A DNA stretch of 64,000 nucleotides from Sambucus nigra (taxonomy: Eukaryota > Streptophyta > Magnoliopsida > Dipsacales > Adoxaceae). A model generated the notes under the pieces. The model saw only the letters and a program-made list of their open reading frames with translations. It searched no databases and was not told the DNA's origin. A program made the translations under genes and the position numbers. This document shows, piece by piece, positions 1-11,199 of the stretch. The DNA lies in contig OX422207.1 in the NCBI GenBank assembly GCA_949130495.1, positions 787,886,384 through 787,950,383 on the forward strand, read 5' to 3'. The first letter of the stretch is position 1; every line of letters begins with the position of its first letter.

Positions 1-1
1 T

Positions 2-3000
2 AAAATTAATGAAACTCTAGAAATGAAATACAAGGGAACATTATTAGAACTGGAGGAAGCAAAAATAAAGATAGCTACTGTTTTCAAAAAGTTTTCCAAG
101 TTTGAAAATAATTCAAACTGCTTTACTGACTTTGTTGTTGACTCCAAGACCAATTCTGATGATAGAACCGGTATTGGATTTTGCCCTAAGAACAAATCTC
201 AAACAACAAAACTTGAACCTATTAAGTTTGTGTCTGGGGGCAAAAGATCAATTGAAACATGTCCAGACTTTCATGTTATTAAAAAGGAATTTGATCAAAA
301 ACAACAACAGAAAGACATTGGAGAGTCTAGTAACTCTAAGGCTGACACTAGACTTAAGACTAAATACGTCTGTCCTTTAATCAGAAAGGCTGATTCTACC
401 TATAAGACCATACCTCCTAGGAATAACACTTCTGAACAGAATGCTGTTAAACCTATCTTTAGAAGTTTTCCTAAGGAAATTCATCCCTCAAGCAATCAAT
501 ATTGCTCCTACTGTGATATTTATGGTCATTCCTTTGAAGGTTGTTATGCTAGGCGTCTAAATACCCCTGTTTACAACACTTCTGTCTATAAGAACTTTAA
601 CTATTCTAGGCAAAGTCGTAACAATTATGTCCTTCCAAGACAACCTGATAAGAACTCTAACTACAGAAATAGAAGGACCAAAACTAAGAGTTCATTTAAG
701 AGAAAGGCTCCCAGAAACTTTCCTAAACCAAAAGCTCAACTTTTTCACAACAATCAGTTTGCTGCTCCAAATGTTTTTCGACAAAAAACGGTGTCTCGAA
801 AATTTTATCAAATGAGGGCAAACTTACGCAAAATTAAAACTAGAGCTATTTGGGTTATAAAAGATGATCTTTTACCCCAAATGAAGTGTAACATTATTAT
901 CACTGCCTTAAAAGCTGAACACACTTCATCTGGTTGGTATTTAGATTCAGGATGTTCCAAATATATGACAGGAGATGAAACCAAACTTTTAAACAAAACC
1001 AGATTTGCTAGTGGGAAAGTAGTTTTTGGTGATGGTGTTTCATCTCAGATCATAGGTAAAGGAACCCTAAAAGAAGAAGGAATGCATGTTCTCGAAAATG
1101 TTCTATTAGTTAAAGGCCTTAAAGCCAACCTCCTAAGTATATCACAATTTTGTGACTCTGACCATACTGTCACCTTTTCAAAGAACAATTGTAAAATTCT
1201 AAATGATAAAGGTGAATGCATTATTACAGGATTTAGAACACCTCACAATTGTTATACTGTCAAGACTAGTTCTGAAACCTGTAACATTGTCAGAATGGAT
1301 GACAATGAGATCTGGCATAATCGTATGGGTCACTTAAGTTATGATATCCTTGGAAGATTGTCGAGTCAAGAGATTGTTAGAGGAATTCCTAAAATTAAAC
1401 CTATTTCAAGTGTTGTCTGTGGTCATTGCCAGGAAGGAAAAATAGTTGAGATTTTGCATAAAAAGGTTAAAGACATTCTCACCTCTAGACCTTTAGATCT
1501 CATCCATATGGACCTTATTGGTCCCTCTAGAACTGTAAGTCTTTGTGGACACAGTTATATCCTTGTCATGGTTGATGATTTCACACGATTCACTTGGGTT
1601 GCCTTCTTAAAACATAAATCTAACACGTTTCAGAATTTTTTGAAAATTCTTCTAAGAATTGAAAATGAGAAGGACACACAAGTCAATCGCATTCGTAGTG
1701 ATAGAGGGGGAGAGTTCATAGACACAGGAATAGTTGAATATTGTGACTACAACGGTTACAAACATGAATTTAGTGCCCCTAAAACTCCTCAGCAGAATGG
1801 CATTGCTGAAAGGAAAAACCGAACTCTTCAAGAGATGGCACGTGTCATATTGCATGCCAAATCCCTACCAAAATATTTTTGGGTAGAATCTATTAGAACT
1901 GCCTGTCACATCACTAATAGGGTCTATCTTAGGAAAAACTCTAAACAAACCCCTTATGAATTGTGGTACGGTAAGAAGCCTAATCTGAAATATCTAAGAA
2001 CCTTTGGAAGTCAGTGTTATGTCTGTAAAGATAGAGAACATCTGTCTAAATTCGAAACTCGTGGTGATAAAGCCATCTTCTTAGGATACTCTCCAAACAG
2101 TCGTGCTTATCGTATATATAATCTGCGTACTAAAGCTCTTATGGAATCGATAAATGTTATTGTATGTGACACTATTGTCGAAAATAAGATATCTGAATCA
2201 CCTATTGTGGTTGAATCTGAAAATGATTTCAAAACTGATTCACCAGAAATAGATGACTCATTACCTATTGAGAATCCAGAAGTACCTGGCTGGGTATCTA
2301 AAGATCATCCCATTGACAACGTGGTCGGTAATCCTAATGAGCCAGTTCGTACTAGATCCCAGTTAAGAAATTATGATAATTATGCATGTTTCGTCTCCCT
2401 TGTGGAACCGAAAAATGTTAATGAAGCATTGAATGACACACATTGGATTTCTGCTATGCAGGAAGAACTTTTACAATTTGTCATTCACGATGTCTGGTAT
2501 CTTGTACCTCGGCCTCAAAACAAAAATGTTATTGGAACACGTTGGATCTTCAAAAACAAATCTGATGAAAATGGGGTGATTCTTAGAAACAAAGCTAGAC
2601 TTGTTGCTCAAGGTTACTCTCAAATAGAAGGGATAGATTTCAGCGAGACATTTGCCCCTGTCACTCGTCTTGAATCTGTTCGACTTCTTTTCGCCATAGC
2701 TTGTTACTTAAAATTTACACTTTATCAAATGGATGTCAAATCTGCCTTCCTAAATGGAATTCTATCCGAAGAAACGTATGTAGAACAACCTAAAGGGTTC
2801 ATTGACCCTAAATACCCTAATCATGTCTTTCGTCTAAAAAAGGCTCTGTATGGCTTAAAACAAGCTCCTAGAGCTTGGTATGAACGCCTTTCCAACTTTT
2901 TGTTGGATAAGGGTTTTAAGAGAGGAGGAAATGACCAGACTCTCTTTGTCAAACATTTTGACAATAATATTATTATAGCCCAAGTCTATGCAGACGACAT

Positions 3001-3931
3001 CATCTTTGGGTCTAGTTCACCATCCGAAGTTAAATCCTTTTCTGCTAGTATGCATAAGGAATTTCACATGTCCCTTATGGGGGAGCTACAACGTTTCTTA
3101 GGATTTCAAGTGAAACAGAATTCAGATGGTCTTTTTGTATCTCAAATCAAGTATGCCTTAGACCTTGTTAAGAAATTTGTCTTAGAGAATGCTAAAGTTG
3201 CCAAAACACCTATGAGTACTACTGTTAAATTATGTAAAGATGAACATGGAAAGTCAGTTGATTCCACACTTTATCGTAGTATGATTGGTAGCCTACTCTA
3301 CCTAACTGCCTCACGACCAGACATAATGTATGATGTATGTCTGTGTGCTCGTTACCAGAATAACCCTAAAGAGAGCCATTTATTGAGTGTAAAACGTATA
3401 ATAAAGTACATAAACGGCACTCTTAATCTTGGACTTAGGTACACTAATGATACCTGTAGCACCATCATAGGGTATACTGATGCTGATTGGGCCGGGTGTA
3501 CTGATGATAGTAAAAGTACATCAGGTGCCTGTTATTATGTCGACAATAATTTAGTTGGTTGGAGTAGCAAAAAACAGAATTGCACATCTTTATCTACGGC
3601 TGAGTCCGAATATATAGCAACTGGAAGTTGCTGTGCTCAATTATTATGGATAAAACAGATGTTAAGTGATTATGGGATTAAAGAAGATCAATCACAATTG
3701 TATTGTGACAATCAAAGCGCCATTAACATATCTAAAAACCCGGTTCAACACTCGCGAACTAAACATATTAGAATAAGGCATCATTTTATTCGCGAACTTG
3801 TTGAAACTAAGGAAGTAAAAATTCATTACCTGCCTACTGATCTGCAACTTGCAAACATGTTCACTAAACCTATGGACTATAACAGATTTCTGTATTTGCG
3901 AAATTCTATAGGCATGGTATGCGCTGATTAA
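2..3931 (+). CDS. Ty1/copia (Sirevirus-like) Gag-Pol polyprotein, 5' end outside window
   Basis: The frame is open from base 2 to the TAA at 3929-3931. The first Met (base 23) is therefore not a real start and the Gag N-terminus lies left of the window. Counting from that Met, I see a CX2CX4HX4C zinc knuckle near residues 160-173 (CSYCDIYGHSFEGC), an aspartic protease with WYLDSGCSKYMTG near 305, and the HHCC integrase zinc region near 430-475. The integrase core follows with D (VDDFTRF), D (RSDRGGEF) and E (QQNGIAERKNRT). Reverse transcriptase has YADD at 989-992, and RNase H has TDADWAG near 1150 and DNQSAI near 1230. No internal stop occurs in about 1300 codons, so the enzymatic part looks intact. 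It copies element RNA to DNA and integrates it. The coiled-coil Gag tail and late zinc knuckle suggest the Sirevirus lineage, which is inference. Confidence 0.95.
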   Translation, partial: KINETLEMKYKGTLLELEEAKIKIATVFKKFSKFENNSNCFTDFVVDSKTNSDDRTGIGFCPKNKSQTTKLEPIKFVSGGKRSIETCPDFHVIKKEFDQKQQQKDIGESSNSKADTRLKTKYVCPLIRKADSTYKTIPPRNNTSEQNAVKPIFRSFPKEIHPSSNQYCSYCDIYGHSFEGCYARRLNTPVYNTSVYKNFNYSRQSRNNYVLPRQPDKNSNYRNRRTKTKSSFKRKAPRNFPKPKAQLFHNNQFAAPNVFRQKTVSRKFYQMRANLRKIKTRAIWVIKDDLLPQMKCNIIITALKAEHTSSGWYLDSGCSKYMTGDETKLLNKTRFASGKVVFGDGVSSQIIGKGTLKEEGMHVLENVLLVKGLKANLLSISQFCDSDHTVTFSKNNCKILNDKGECIITGFRTPHNCYTVKTSSETCNIVRMDDNEIWHNRMGHLSYDILGRLSSQEIVRGIPKIKPISSVVCGHCQEGKIVEILHKKVKDILTSRPLDLIHMDLIGPSRTVSLCGHSYILVMVDDFTRFTWVAFLKHKSNTFQNFLKILLRIENEKDTQVNRIRSDRGGEFIDTGIVEYCDYNGYKHEFSAPKTPQQNGIAERKNRTLQEMARVILHAKSLPKYFWVESIRTACHITNRVYLRKNSKQTPYELWYGKKPNLKYLRTFGSQCYVCKDREHLSKFETRGDKAIFLGYSPNSRAYRIYNLRTKALMESINVIVCDTIVENKISESPIVVESENDFKTDSPEIDDSLPIENPEVPGWVSKDHPIDNVVGNPNEPVRTRSQLRNYDNYACFVSLVEPKNVNEALNDTHWISAMQEELLQFVIHDVWYLVPRPQNKNVIGTRWIFKNKSDENGVILRNKARLVAQGYSQIEGIDFSETFAPVTRLESVRLLFAIACYLKFTLYQMDVKSAFLNGILSEETYVEQPKGFIDPKYPNHVFRLKKALYGLKQAPRAWYERLSNFLLDKGFKRGGNDQTLFVKHFDNNIIIAQVYADDIIFGSSSPSEVKSFSASMHKEFHMSLMGELQRFLGFQVKQNSDGLFVSQIKYALDLVKKFVLENAKVAKTPMSTTVKLCKDEHGKSVDSTLYRSMIGSLLYLTASRPDIMYDVCLCARYQNNPKESHLLSVKRIIKYINGTLNLGLRYTNDTCSTIIGYTDADWAGCTDDSKSTSGACYYVDNNLVGWSSKKQNCTSLSTAESEYIATGSCCAQLLWIKQMLSDYGIKEDQSQLYCDNQSAINISKNPVQHSRTKHIRIRHHFIRELVETKEVKIHYLPTDLQLANMFTKPMDYNRFLYLRNSIGMVCAD

Positions 3932-3973
3932 ACTCTCAAGACTTTAAGTTTTACCCTTTGTCCATCTGAGACA

Positions 3974-3987
3974 AAATGGGGGAGAAA
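3974..3987 (+). other. Upstream polypurine tract-like site of copia element
   Basis: The purine run AATGGGGGAGAAA lies 43 bases after the polyprotein stop and 270 bases before the LTR. It resembles the terminal PPT (AAAGGGGGAGA). Multiple PPT-like tracts before the 3' LTR are a known Sirevirus feature. Whether this one primes plus-strand DNA is not shown by the sequence. Confidence 0.5.
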
Positions 3988-4241
3988 TTTGAGTTTTATG
4001 AGTTCATTTTTTTGTTCACATCTCATCTAAACTGCTTGATCTTAGTGTGTATATTTGCAGGAATCTCTTCTTCTGATTGTCTACCGTTTCTAGTGTAAAA
4101 ATTTGTAAATAGTTGAGTTATGTAATTTTTTGACTTTCTAGGAAATGGGTAGATAGTATCTTTTTTATAGGACTAGGTTTTATTTTTTTGGTTCCCTACG
4201 AGTTTTAAGCTAACTCAAAGGAGATTTTGTCTCATATTTCC

Positions 4242-4253
4242 AAAGGGGGAGAT
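4242..4253 (+). other. Terminal polypurine tract of copia element
   Basis: AAAGGGGGAGAT abuts the TGAAG that opens the LTR at 4254. Position and composition are those of the primer for plus-strand DNA synthesis in LTR retrotransposons. Confidence 0.8.
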
Positions 4254-4980
4254 TGAAGCACCTTATACCTTTGACTTGCTTAAGTCTACATTGTATAAGT
4301 GCTCAACTAATTTGGAAATATTGACAAAATTGGTAGTCCATCCTAGAAACGAAAAAGCCTCAGAACTTATCTCTCTAATCCTCTTCAATGATCTATGAAG
4401 GTATATAATGAATCACACTACACACAATTAGAAGTGCATACATGTGTTAATATTGCTTAAAATTGAGTGTGTGGTTAATTCCCCATGAATTGGAGCTTTA
4501 ATAATTTTTGGGAATTTTTAAATATTTTTTAAACCTTTTAAAGCATTTTTTTTAATAAATGTTTTTATTAATAAAATGGGTTAATATAATTTGTGGGATT
4601 AATATACTATTTTGGAAACTTCATTTTTCACTGAAATGTTTGGTTGGGTACGATCTCAAAGCGCTAGAGAGTTCAGGGTGATGTTTTGTAATTATTTTGA
4701 TGCGCGTGTGAGAGCCACTCACAGGCCAACACTTGTCATCCTCCGGGTGAATGTATTTGTGTTTGTTATGTGAGAGGGATGGATGGATGTTTGATGAACG
4801 TTGGATCATTCCTAATCAAGGGTCTGCATGTGTTCTTGGTTAATCCCGGTGCTATCCATATGAACCAATCAGAATTTTTTTAATCCACCGCTGTTTTATA
4901 ACCTTTGGATCAAGTCAAACCTTGCAAGACTTGATCACAGCCCTTTATTTCCCTCGAATATCCAGAACCTTCCCTAAGCC

Positions 4981-4989
4981 CTATAAATA
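4981..4989 (+). promoter_or_regulatory. TATA box of the copia LTR promoter
   Basis: CTATAAATA is followed by a pyrimidine-rich stretch, a typical plant core promoter. Transcription would begin roughly 30 bases downstream and mark the U3/R border. In the 5' LTR this would drive the genomic RNA. Confidence 0.65.
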
Positions 4990-5090
4990 CCCTCCTCTTC
5001 TCAGCCTTAGAGAACGTTTGGGCATTCGTCTTTCTGAGAGAAAAAAATAAGAGAGAAGAGAGAAGAGAGAGAAAGGGAAACCTGTTAGCC

Positions 5091-5113
5091 AAACCCTAAC
5101 CCTAACCCTAAAC
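5091..5113 (+). other. Telo-box / telomere-like tract in LTR
   Basis: Three AACCCTA units in a row plus flanking bases lie about 110 bases after the TATA box. Plant telo-boxes (AAACCCTAA) occur in promoters and leaders of growth-related genes and bind Myb-type telomere-repeat factors. Here the tract sits in the presumed R/U5 leader. Confidence 0.6.
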
Positions 5114-6137
5114 AGTTCATCTTCTCAGAAACAAACCTTCGTACATTCAATCCCAAACACAACCTTGAGTGTTTGTGAGAGAGAGTGGTTTGTTCTTGTG
5201 TTGCTGTAACCTCTTGATCTTTAGATCTTGTACACAACTTAAACATTCGTGTGAAGATCTAGTTTCTTTTTCATATAAATGTTAGATCTACATACTATAT
5301 GTTACATTTTCACTAGATCTGCATTTTTTATACTTGATTTAAGAAAATCTTACTGATTTGGTTTTTAAAATGTTTTCTGGTTTCTTTTCTTACGAAACTT
5401 AATCCTGACCTAGTTGGATTCGCACTTGGAGGGTTTTCAATCTCATAAATGTTTTCAAAAGAGATTGATTAAGGTCTTGACCGATTTCTGAAGCAAGATC
5501 TCCGTGGAATCTGGGTTATCTTTAAGGGTCAAAAGGATTCAAGTTCTGTGAGAAAGAAATAAACTAAAATCACTGCATATAGACTTTATATGTAATTTAC
5601 TAGGACTGTTTGTAAATCTAAGTGTGTGTGAGTTCATGCATGTTGGTAGGAATCACTACACAAACACTTAACACACTACTACACTGGAAGTGTTGTGTTT
5701 AAGATCTGAAATCATTGAGTCGACGTAAAGAAGCTAAAGCAAAGGAAGTTAGCAAACTGAAGAACATCATCAACAAATCAGATCTATGAGAAGTTAGAAG
5801 GACACCAAGTGGGGTATATTCCTAAACTTAGAATAGGTTGATTTGTGTGCTTGCATGTTGTATAGTTTGTAACTAATTTTTGTTATTAGTGGATTTTTGC
5901 TTTTGTGACTTAGAAGTCACCGTGGATGTTTCCTCTGCTGGGAGAGGTTTTACCACGTTAAAATCATTATGTTGATTATCTTCATCTACTCATCTCATTC
6001 TATAAGTGTGCTGATTTTTTTGAAACTACCTTTGTTTTAAAAACTGATTACACAATCTTAATTACTCTTGTACATAAGTTTCTTTGTAAACACATCTTGT
6101 TTATAATTTTTATTTTCAAAAGAAAAGGGTTTCTTCA

Positions 6138-6198
6138 ACAAACATTCGGAGTTGCTTATACAGTTTAACCTTGTGTTAAACGGCATTAGCGACGTTTT
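6138..6198. other. 61-bp orphan segment between two copia elements
   Basis: This piece lies between the CTTCA end of the plus-strand LTR and the broken RNase H of the minus-strand element. It matches neither element by eye. It contains ATTAGCGACG, a motif type I associate with transposon subterminal regions, but no identity can be assigned. Confidence 0.35.
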
Positions 6199-9100
6199 TC
6201 AGACTGGATTGCGAGATATGTGTATCGCGCTCGAGTTATCACAGGAAATGGTCATGGTGTCCTGTGAAATACCATAATCTTCCAGCATTTGCTTCTTCCA
6301 CATGAGTTGCGTGCAACAACTTCCGGCGGCTATGTACTCAACCTCTGATGTGGACAAAGAGATGGAATTTTGTTTCTTGCTCAGCCAGGAGACAAGAGCA
6401 GAACCAAAATAGAAACACCCACCAGAAGTGCTCCTACAACCATCTATATCCCCGGCCCAATCAGCATCTGAATAGGCGGATAAACGGTCATCAGTATCAA
6501 AGGAATACCAAATATCGTATGAGAGAGTCCCACTCACGTATTTAATAAGATGTTTTAGTGCAAGTAAATGTGACTCTCTCGGGGATGCCTGATATCATGC
6601 ATAGACTCCAACACTAAAGGCTATGTCGGGACGACTGGCAGTCAAGTAGAGAAGACTACCTATCATACTCCGATACAAGGTTTGCTCTACGTCCTTGCCT
6701 GAAGTGTCCTTACTAAGCTTGGTAGTGGTACTCATAGGTGTACGTGCATGCTTAGCGGAGTCTAAACCAAATTTCTTCACTAGGTCTCTAGCATACTTGG
6801 ATTGGGAGATGAACATCCCATCCTCTAGCTAACGAACCTGGAGACCAAGGAAGAAAGTCAGCTCACCAACCATGCTCATCTCAAACTCACTTTTCATATC
6901 CTCCTCAAAGTGATGAGCATGTTGGGAGCACGTGGATCCAAAGACTATGTCGTCCACATAGACTTGGGCAACCAAAATAGCACCGTCATCTCTCCTGATG
7001 AACAACATCATATCAACTCCCCCTCTCTTGAATCCACGGGCTAAGAGATAGGAAGTAAGCCTCTCGTACCAAGCACGGGGTGCTTGCTTCAAACCATACA
7101 AGGCTTTTCTCAGATAGTAGACGTGCTCTGGGTGCTGAGGGTCTTCAAACCCTTTTGGTTGTTCCACGTAAACCACCTCCTATAGAATGCCATTCAGAAA
7201 GGCACTCTTGACATCCATCTGATATAACTTGAAGCGCAGATGACATGCGATGGCGAGTAGTAGGCGGACGGACTCAAGCCTTGTAACAGGAGAAAATGTT
7301 TCCCCAAAGTCTACACCCTCTATCTGTGTATAGCCTTGAGCGACCAACCTAGCTTTGTTTCGGATTATGTTACCATTTTCATCCATTTTATTCTTGAATA
7401 TCCATCTGGTACCTATTACATTTATCTCACTAGGTCGGGGGACAAGTTCCCAGACATTATTATTTTTAAACTGAAGAAACTCTTCCTGCATAGCAGATAT
7501 CCAGTGTTCATCCTTGAGTGCTTCTTTATGATTCTTGGGCTCGACATTGGACGTGTAGAAAAAGTGGCTAATGACGTTATCTAGTTGAGCACGAGTCTTG
7601 ACCCCAAGAGTGGGATCACCAACAATGTCAGAAGGGTCATGACTCTTGCGAACCCAAGCAGGTGTGTCCCCTAGTACAGGAGTAGGGTCCTCAGAGTGTG
7701 AGAGAGGGACAAGTAAATCACTGTCAGAAAATTCCTCATCCTCACACTAAAGGTTAGGATCAATAATCGTCAGAGGTTCGTCATCTTGCACGGTGACGTT
7801 TATTGATTCCATAACCTTAGAACTCTTTAGGTTAAAAACCCGGTATGCTCTGCTATTCGATGAATATCCAAGCAAAATTCCCTCATCGCTCCGGGAGTCA
7901 AACTTTCCTAGTTGCTCTCTATCCCGTAGGATGTAGCATTTACTCCTAAAAATACGGAAATATGCCAGGTTGGGCTTCTTGCCAGTCCATAACTCATAAG
8001 GTGTCTGAAGTGTGTGTGGATGAAAATAAACCCTATTCACCGTGTGGCATGCAGTAGACACTGCCTCTGCCCAAAATCTCCTAGAGACTTTACGACCTAG
8101 AAGCATAGACCTAGCCATTTCCTGGATCGTTCTATTCTTTCTCTCAACAATCCCATTTTGCTGAGGAGTTCTCACAGCAGAAAACTCATGTTTGATCCCA
8201 AGGCTATCACAGTAAAGATCTACCTTTGCTTCTGTGAATTCAGTGTCATTGTCACTACGCATCCTGTTAATAATGACACCATGTTGATTTTGCAGGACAC
8301 GGCACTTGGTCGTTAAAAATTCTACAGCATCGGATTTCTCTCTCAGAAAACCTACAATCGAATATCTAGAGAAATCATCCACCATCACGATAATGTATCT
8401 CTTACCACCTATACTCTTCGTACGAGTAGGACCCATAAGATCCATGTGAATCAGCTCAAGAACACGGGAGGTGGTAATGGAGTGCAACTTCCTATGTGGG
8501 CTACGGATTTCCTTTCCCAACTGACAGGGTCCACAAACCATGGAAGTTGGCTTTCCAAGTGATGGTAAGCCACGTACTAGGTCCTTTCTTTCTAAGCGAG
8601 TAAGATCTCTAATATTTATGTGACCTAGACGTTGGTGCCACAAATCCATAGGAGTGATTGTGGCGCTATTGCAGACATGTGAGGATGTGGGCTCAGTCCC
8701 ATAGCAATTATCCTTTGTCCTCACCCCTTGCACTAATAGTTTACCAGCTTGATTATAGACCTTACAAGCGTCCCGGTCAAACTTTACTGCAAAGTCAGCG
8801 TCGCATAGCTGGCTAATGCTGAGAAGGTTTGCTTTCAAACCTTTGACGTACAAAACATTTTCTAGCTTAGGTAATCCAGGTAACTCGACAGTACCACGTC
8901 CTATAATGCTAGACTTGCTTCCATCTCCAAAGGTGACTCTGCCATCCTGATAATCCCCAAGAGTCGTAAAAAATGAGTCATCACCTGTCATATGTCTGGA
9001 GCATCCACTATCAAAATACCACTGTGAGGTATTATGTGCTTTGAGAGCAACATGAACAACAAGGGCTTTCTTATGTTTCTTAGGTACCCATGAAGTGGTA

Positions 9101-9745
9101 ACCTTTTGTTTACCCTTGTTATTGTTGGTTTTTGCCGGAATGTGAGAAGTATTTACAGATGGTAATGACATCCGTCGTAATTCCTCTATCAAACTCTGTG
9201 ATGTGGCGGCTAAAAGCTCAACACGCTCTCTCAGACTAGAAAACTCATCAGTATGAAGTGGTGGAGCAATAGTACGCCGTGTCCGACCCATGCTATAGCA
9301 AAACTCCCTAAGGTGGCCTTTTCTTTTGTAATAAGTACAAAAGAGCACAGTCAAAGGCGGACCTTGGTTTGCCTTTCTTGGTCGAACTTTCCTTCGAGGT
9401 TTTTGACGATGGCCATAAGGATTCGTAGTAAACTCAGGAACTGGTCCAGGTGCAATTTGGGAGGTGGAGGCACCATTATAACCAATTCCCTGCCAATCAC
9501 CAAAACCTAAAGAAGGGCCGAGGAGCATCTTTCCCATCTTCCCAGATCTGTCCTCGATTTGTACCTTGACTTCCCGTGCTTTCTCAAGATCATGAGTCAG
9601 CTGGGCTTCAAGTTTATTCCGAGTCTCCACGGAGGAATGGAACTGACTCGTAAGACTAGCCACTTGTTTAGTCAAGTCCCCTCTCTCTTTCTCAAAGGTT
9701 CTTTCTCTCTCTCTAAATAAACTTTCTTTCTCAACACAAGCAAAT
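6199..9745 (-). pseudogene. Sirevirus-like copia pol (protease-integrase-RT-RNase H), nonsense-broken and 3'-truncated
   Basis: Everything from about 9675 down to 6199 lies in one reading frame, interrupted by TAG at 7747-7749, 7180-7182 and 6829-6831 and TGA at 6595-6597. In order it encodes a Gag coiled-coil tail, a CCHC-like knuckle whose second Cys is Tyr (CTYYKRKGHLREFC), protease WYFDSGCSRHMTG and the integrase HHCC region. The integrase core follows with VDDFSRY, RSDNDTEF and QQNGIVERKNRT; then RT with YVDD in place of the YADD of the first element, and RNase H with SDADWAGD. It stops at NPV in RNase H, where the neighbouring sequence begins, so the 3' end, PPT and 3' LTR are gone. It cannot make a full polyprotein. 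Confidence 0.93.
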
Positions 9746-11116
9746 TCTCTCTCTCAGGGCGGTGCAGGTGGAGGACTCTCTCTCTCTCGATTTTCTTAAT
9801 TCTTCCTCTAAGCTGGTGATCTTAAGGACTAACGCTTTGTTACGCTTTTTAGTTTTAAATGACTCAGAATACAACTCAGCGTAGGCGCATTGAATATCAC
9901 TCTCGCTCTCACTTGTGTCATCCTCCCCCTCACTCACATCGATCTCACTGTCGAGGTGTCCCTGTGAAGCATCATCCTCATCGTCGTGAGGAGAACTAGG
10001 AGTGCTCACATGACTGGCCATGAATGCGGTGAAGTTACACTCATGCAGTGACTCATCTCCTGAATCCACCGTCTCGACCTCACTGTCGTCGCTAAGAGTA
10101 GCATTAAGGACAGCTTTCCCTTTTTCTCTATTCAGACGAGTGGCACACTCAAAGGCTCTATGACCCCTACCGTCGCACTCAAAGCATATCTCACTTTCTT
10201 TCTTAGGAGGTTTTTTGGAATCCTTTTCATTTTTCTTTTCAACCTTATTTTTCTGAAATTTCTTTTTATCTTTAAAATTTCCATTTTTCTTAAATTTGAG
10301 AATCCTCTTGAAATTTTTTGCAAAAAGAGCCAAATCATCTAAGTCAAAATCACATTCAGAATCTGACGTGTCAGTCTCTCTCTTTCTAGATGACTCTTCC
10401 CTCTTTCTAGCCGACCCCTCACTCTTTTTCTCTTTGGCATTAAGTGCAATTCCCTTATCTTTAGACTTAGCAGTTTTAGGGAACATATCAATTTCATAAG
10501 TTTGCAAATCTCCTACAAGTTCTTCCAATTTTAGCGTATTTAAATTGCCCATAGAATTTAGCACAGTGACTTTAGGGATAAAACGCTTTGGCAAAGAACG
10601 AAGAATCTTTTTGACAACTCTAGCATTAGGAATATGTTCACCAAGATTAAAGCTAGTATTAACAATGTTAAAAAGTCTATCATAGAAATCATCAAAACAT
10701 TCAGTCTCATGCATGGTGATGGTTTCAAATTGAGTTGTCAAATTTTGCAATTTAGACTCTTTCACAGCATTTGTTCCTTCATGGGTGAGTTGTAAAACAT
10801 CCCATGCCTCCTTTGACGTGGTGCACATCATGATGCATCGGAACTCATCGGGAGTGATGTAACCGGAAATAGCACTCAAACCTTTAGAGTTAAAAGAAGA
10901 CCATCTAAATTCATCTTCAGTCCAAGAGGTGACAGGTTTTAAATTAGTCAAGTTTTCCACAGTGACGGAGGGAGGTGTCCACCCTCTTTCAACTAAAATC
11001 CAAACCCTTTTATCTATGGCTTTTAAAGCCGACCTCATGCGGGCTTTCCAATAAGCATAATTTGTCCCGTCAAAAACAGGTAATTTATTATATGATTTCT
11101 CCATTTGAACACGCAC
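9731..11116 (-). CDS. Sirevirus-like copia Gag, frameshifted from pol
   Basis: The start at 11116 lies 84 bases inside the PBS, normal for copia Gag. Near the N-terminus is LPVFDGTNYAYWKARM, a copia Gag N-terminal domain. Then comes a UBN2-type region with TSKEAWDVLQLTHEGT and LRSLPKRF, a lysine-rich stretch, a CCHC knuckle CFECDGRGHRAFEC near residue 315, an acidic stretch and a coiled coil near the C-terminus. Gag forms the virus-like particle that packages element RNA. The frame leaves the coiled coil at a CT-rich run near 9750-9790 and ends at 9731, while the homologous sequence continues in the pol frame. I infer a small indel in this simple-sequence run. The decayed copy at 59.4 kb carries the same Gag motifs. 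Confidence 0.9.
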   Translation of the reverse strand: MRVQMEKSYNKLPVFDGTNYAYWKARMRSALKAIDKRVWILVERGWTPPSVTVENLTNLKPVTSWTEDEFRWSSFNSKGLSAISGYITPDEFRCIMMCTTSKEAWDVLQLTHEGTNAVKESKLQNLTTQFETITMHETECFDDFYDRLFNIVNTSFNLGEHIPNARVVKKILRSLPKRFIPKVTVLNSMGNLNTLKLEELVGDLQTYEIDMFPKTAKSKDKGIALNAKEKKSEGSARKREESSRKRETDTSDSECDFDLDDLALFAKNFKRILKFKKNGNFKDKKKFQKNKVEKKNEKDSKKPPKKESEICFECDGRGHRAFECATRLNREKGKAVLNATLSDDSEVETVDSGDESLHECNFTAFMASHVSTPSSPHDDEDDASQGHLDSEIDVSEGEDDTSESESDIQCAYAELYSESFKTKKRNKALVLKITSLEEELRKSRERESSTCTALRERICLC

Positions 11117-11199
11117 TTTTCAAAAAAAAATTAGAAAAATGATATATTTTAGAAAATATTTCGCGGAAAATAGGAATACGCGATAGATTAGCGTAACCT

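Larger units (their letters stand above)
4254..6137 (+). repeat. 3' LTR of the plus-strand Sirevirus-like copia element (1884 bp)
   Basis: The LTR opens with TGAAG directly after the PPT and closes with CTTCA at 6133-6137, a perfect 5-bp inverted repeat. The partner 5' LTR lies outside the window, so the limits rest on the inverted ends and PPT position, not on comparison of two copies. It contains a TATA box at 4981, a purine-rich GAGA tract at about 5036-5080 and a telomere-like box at 5091-5113. The base after CTTCA starts AACAA, the candidate target duplication, whose partner would be left of the window. Confidence 0.8.
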
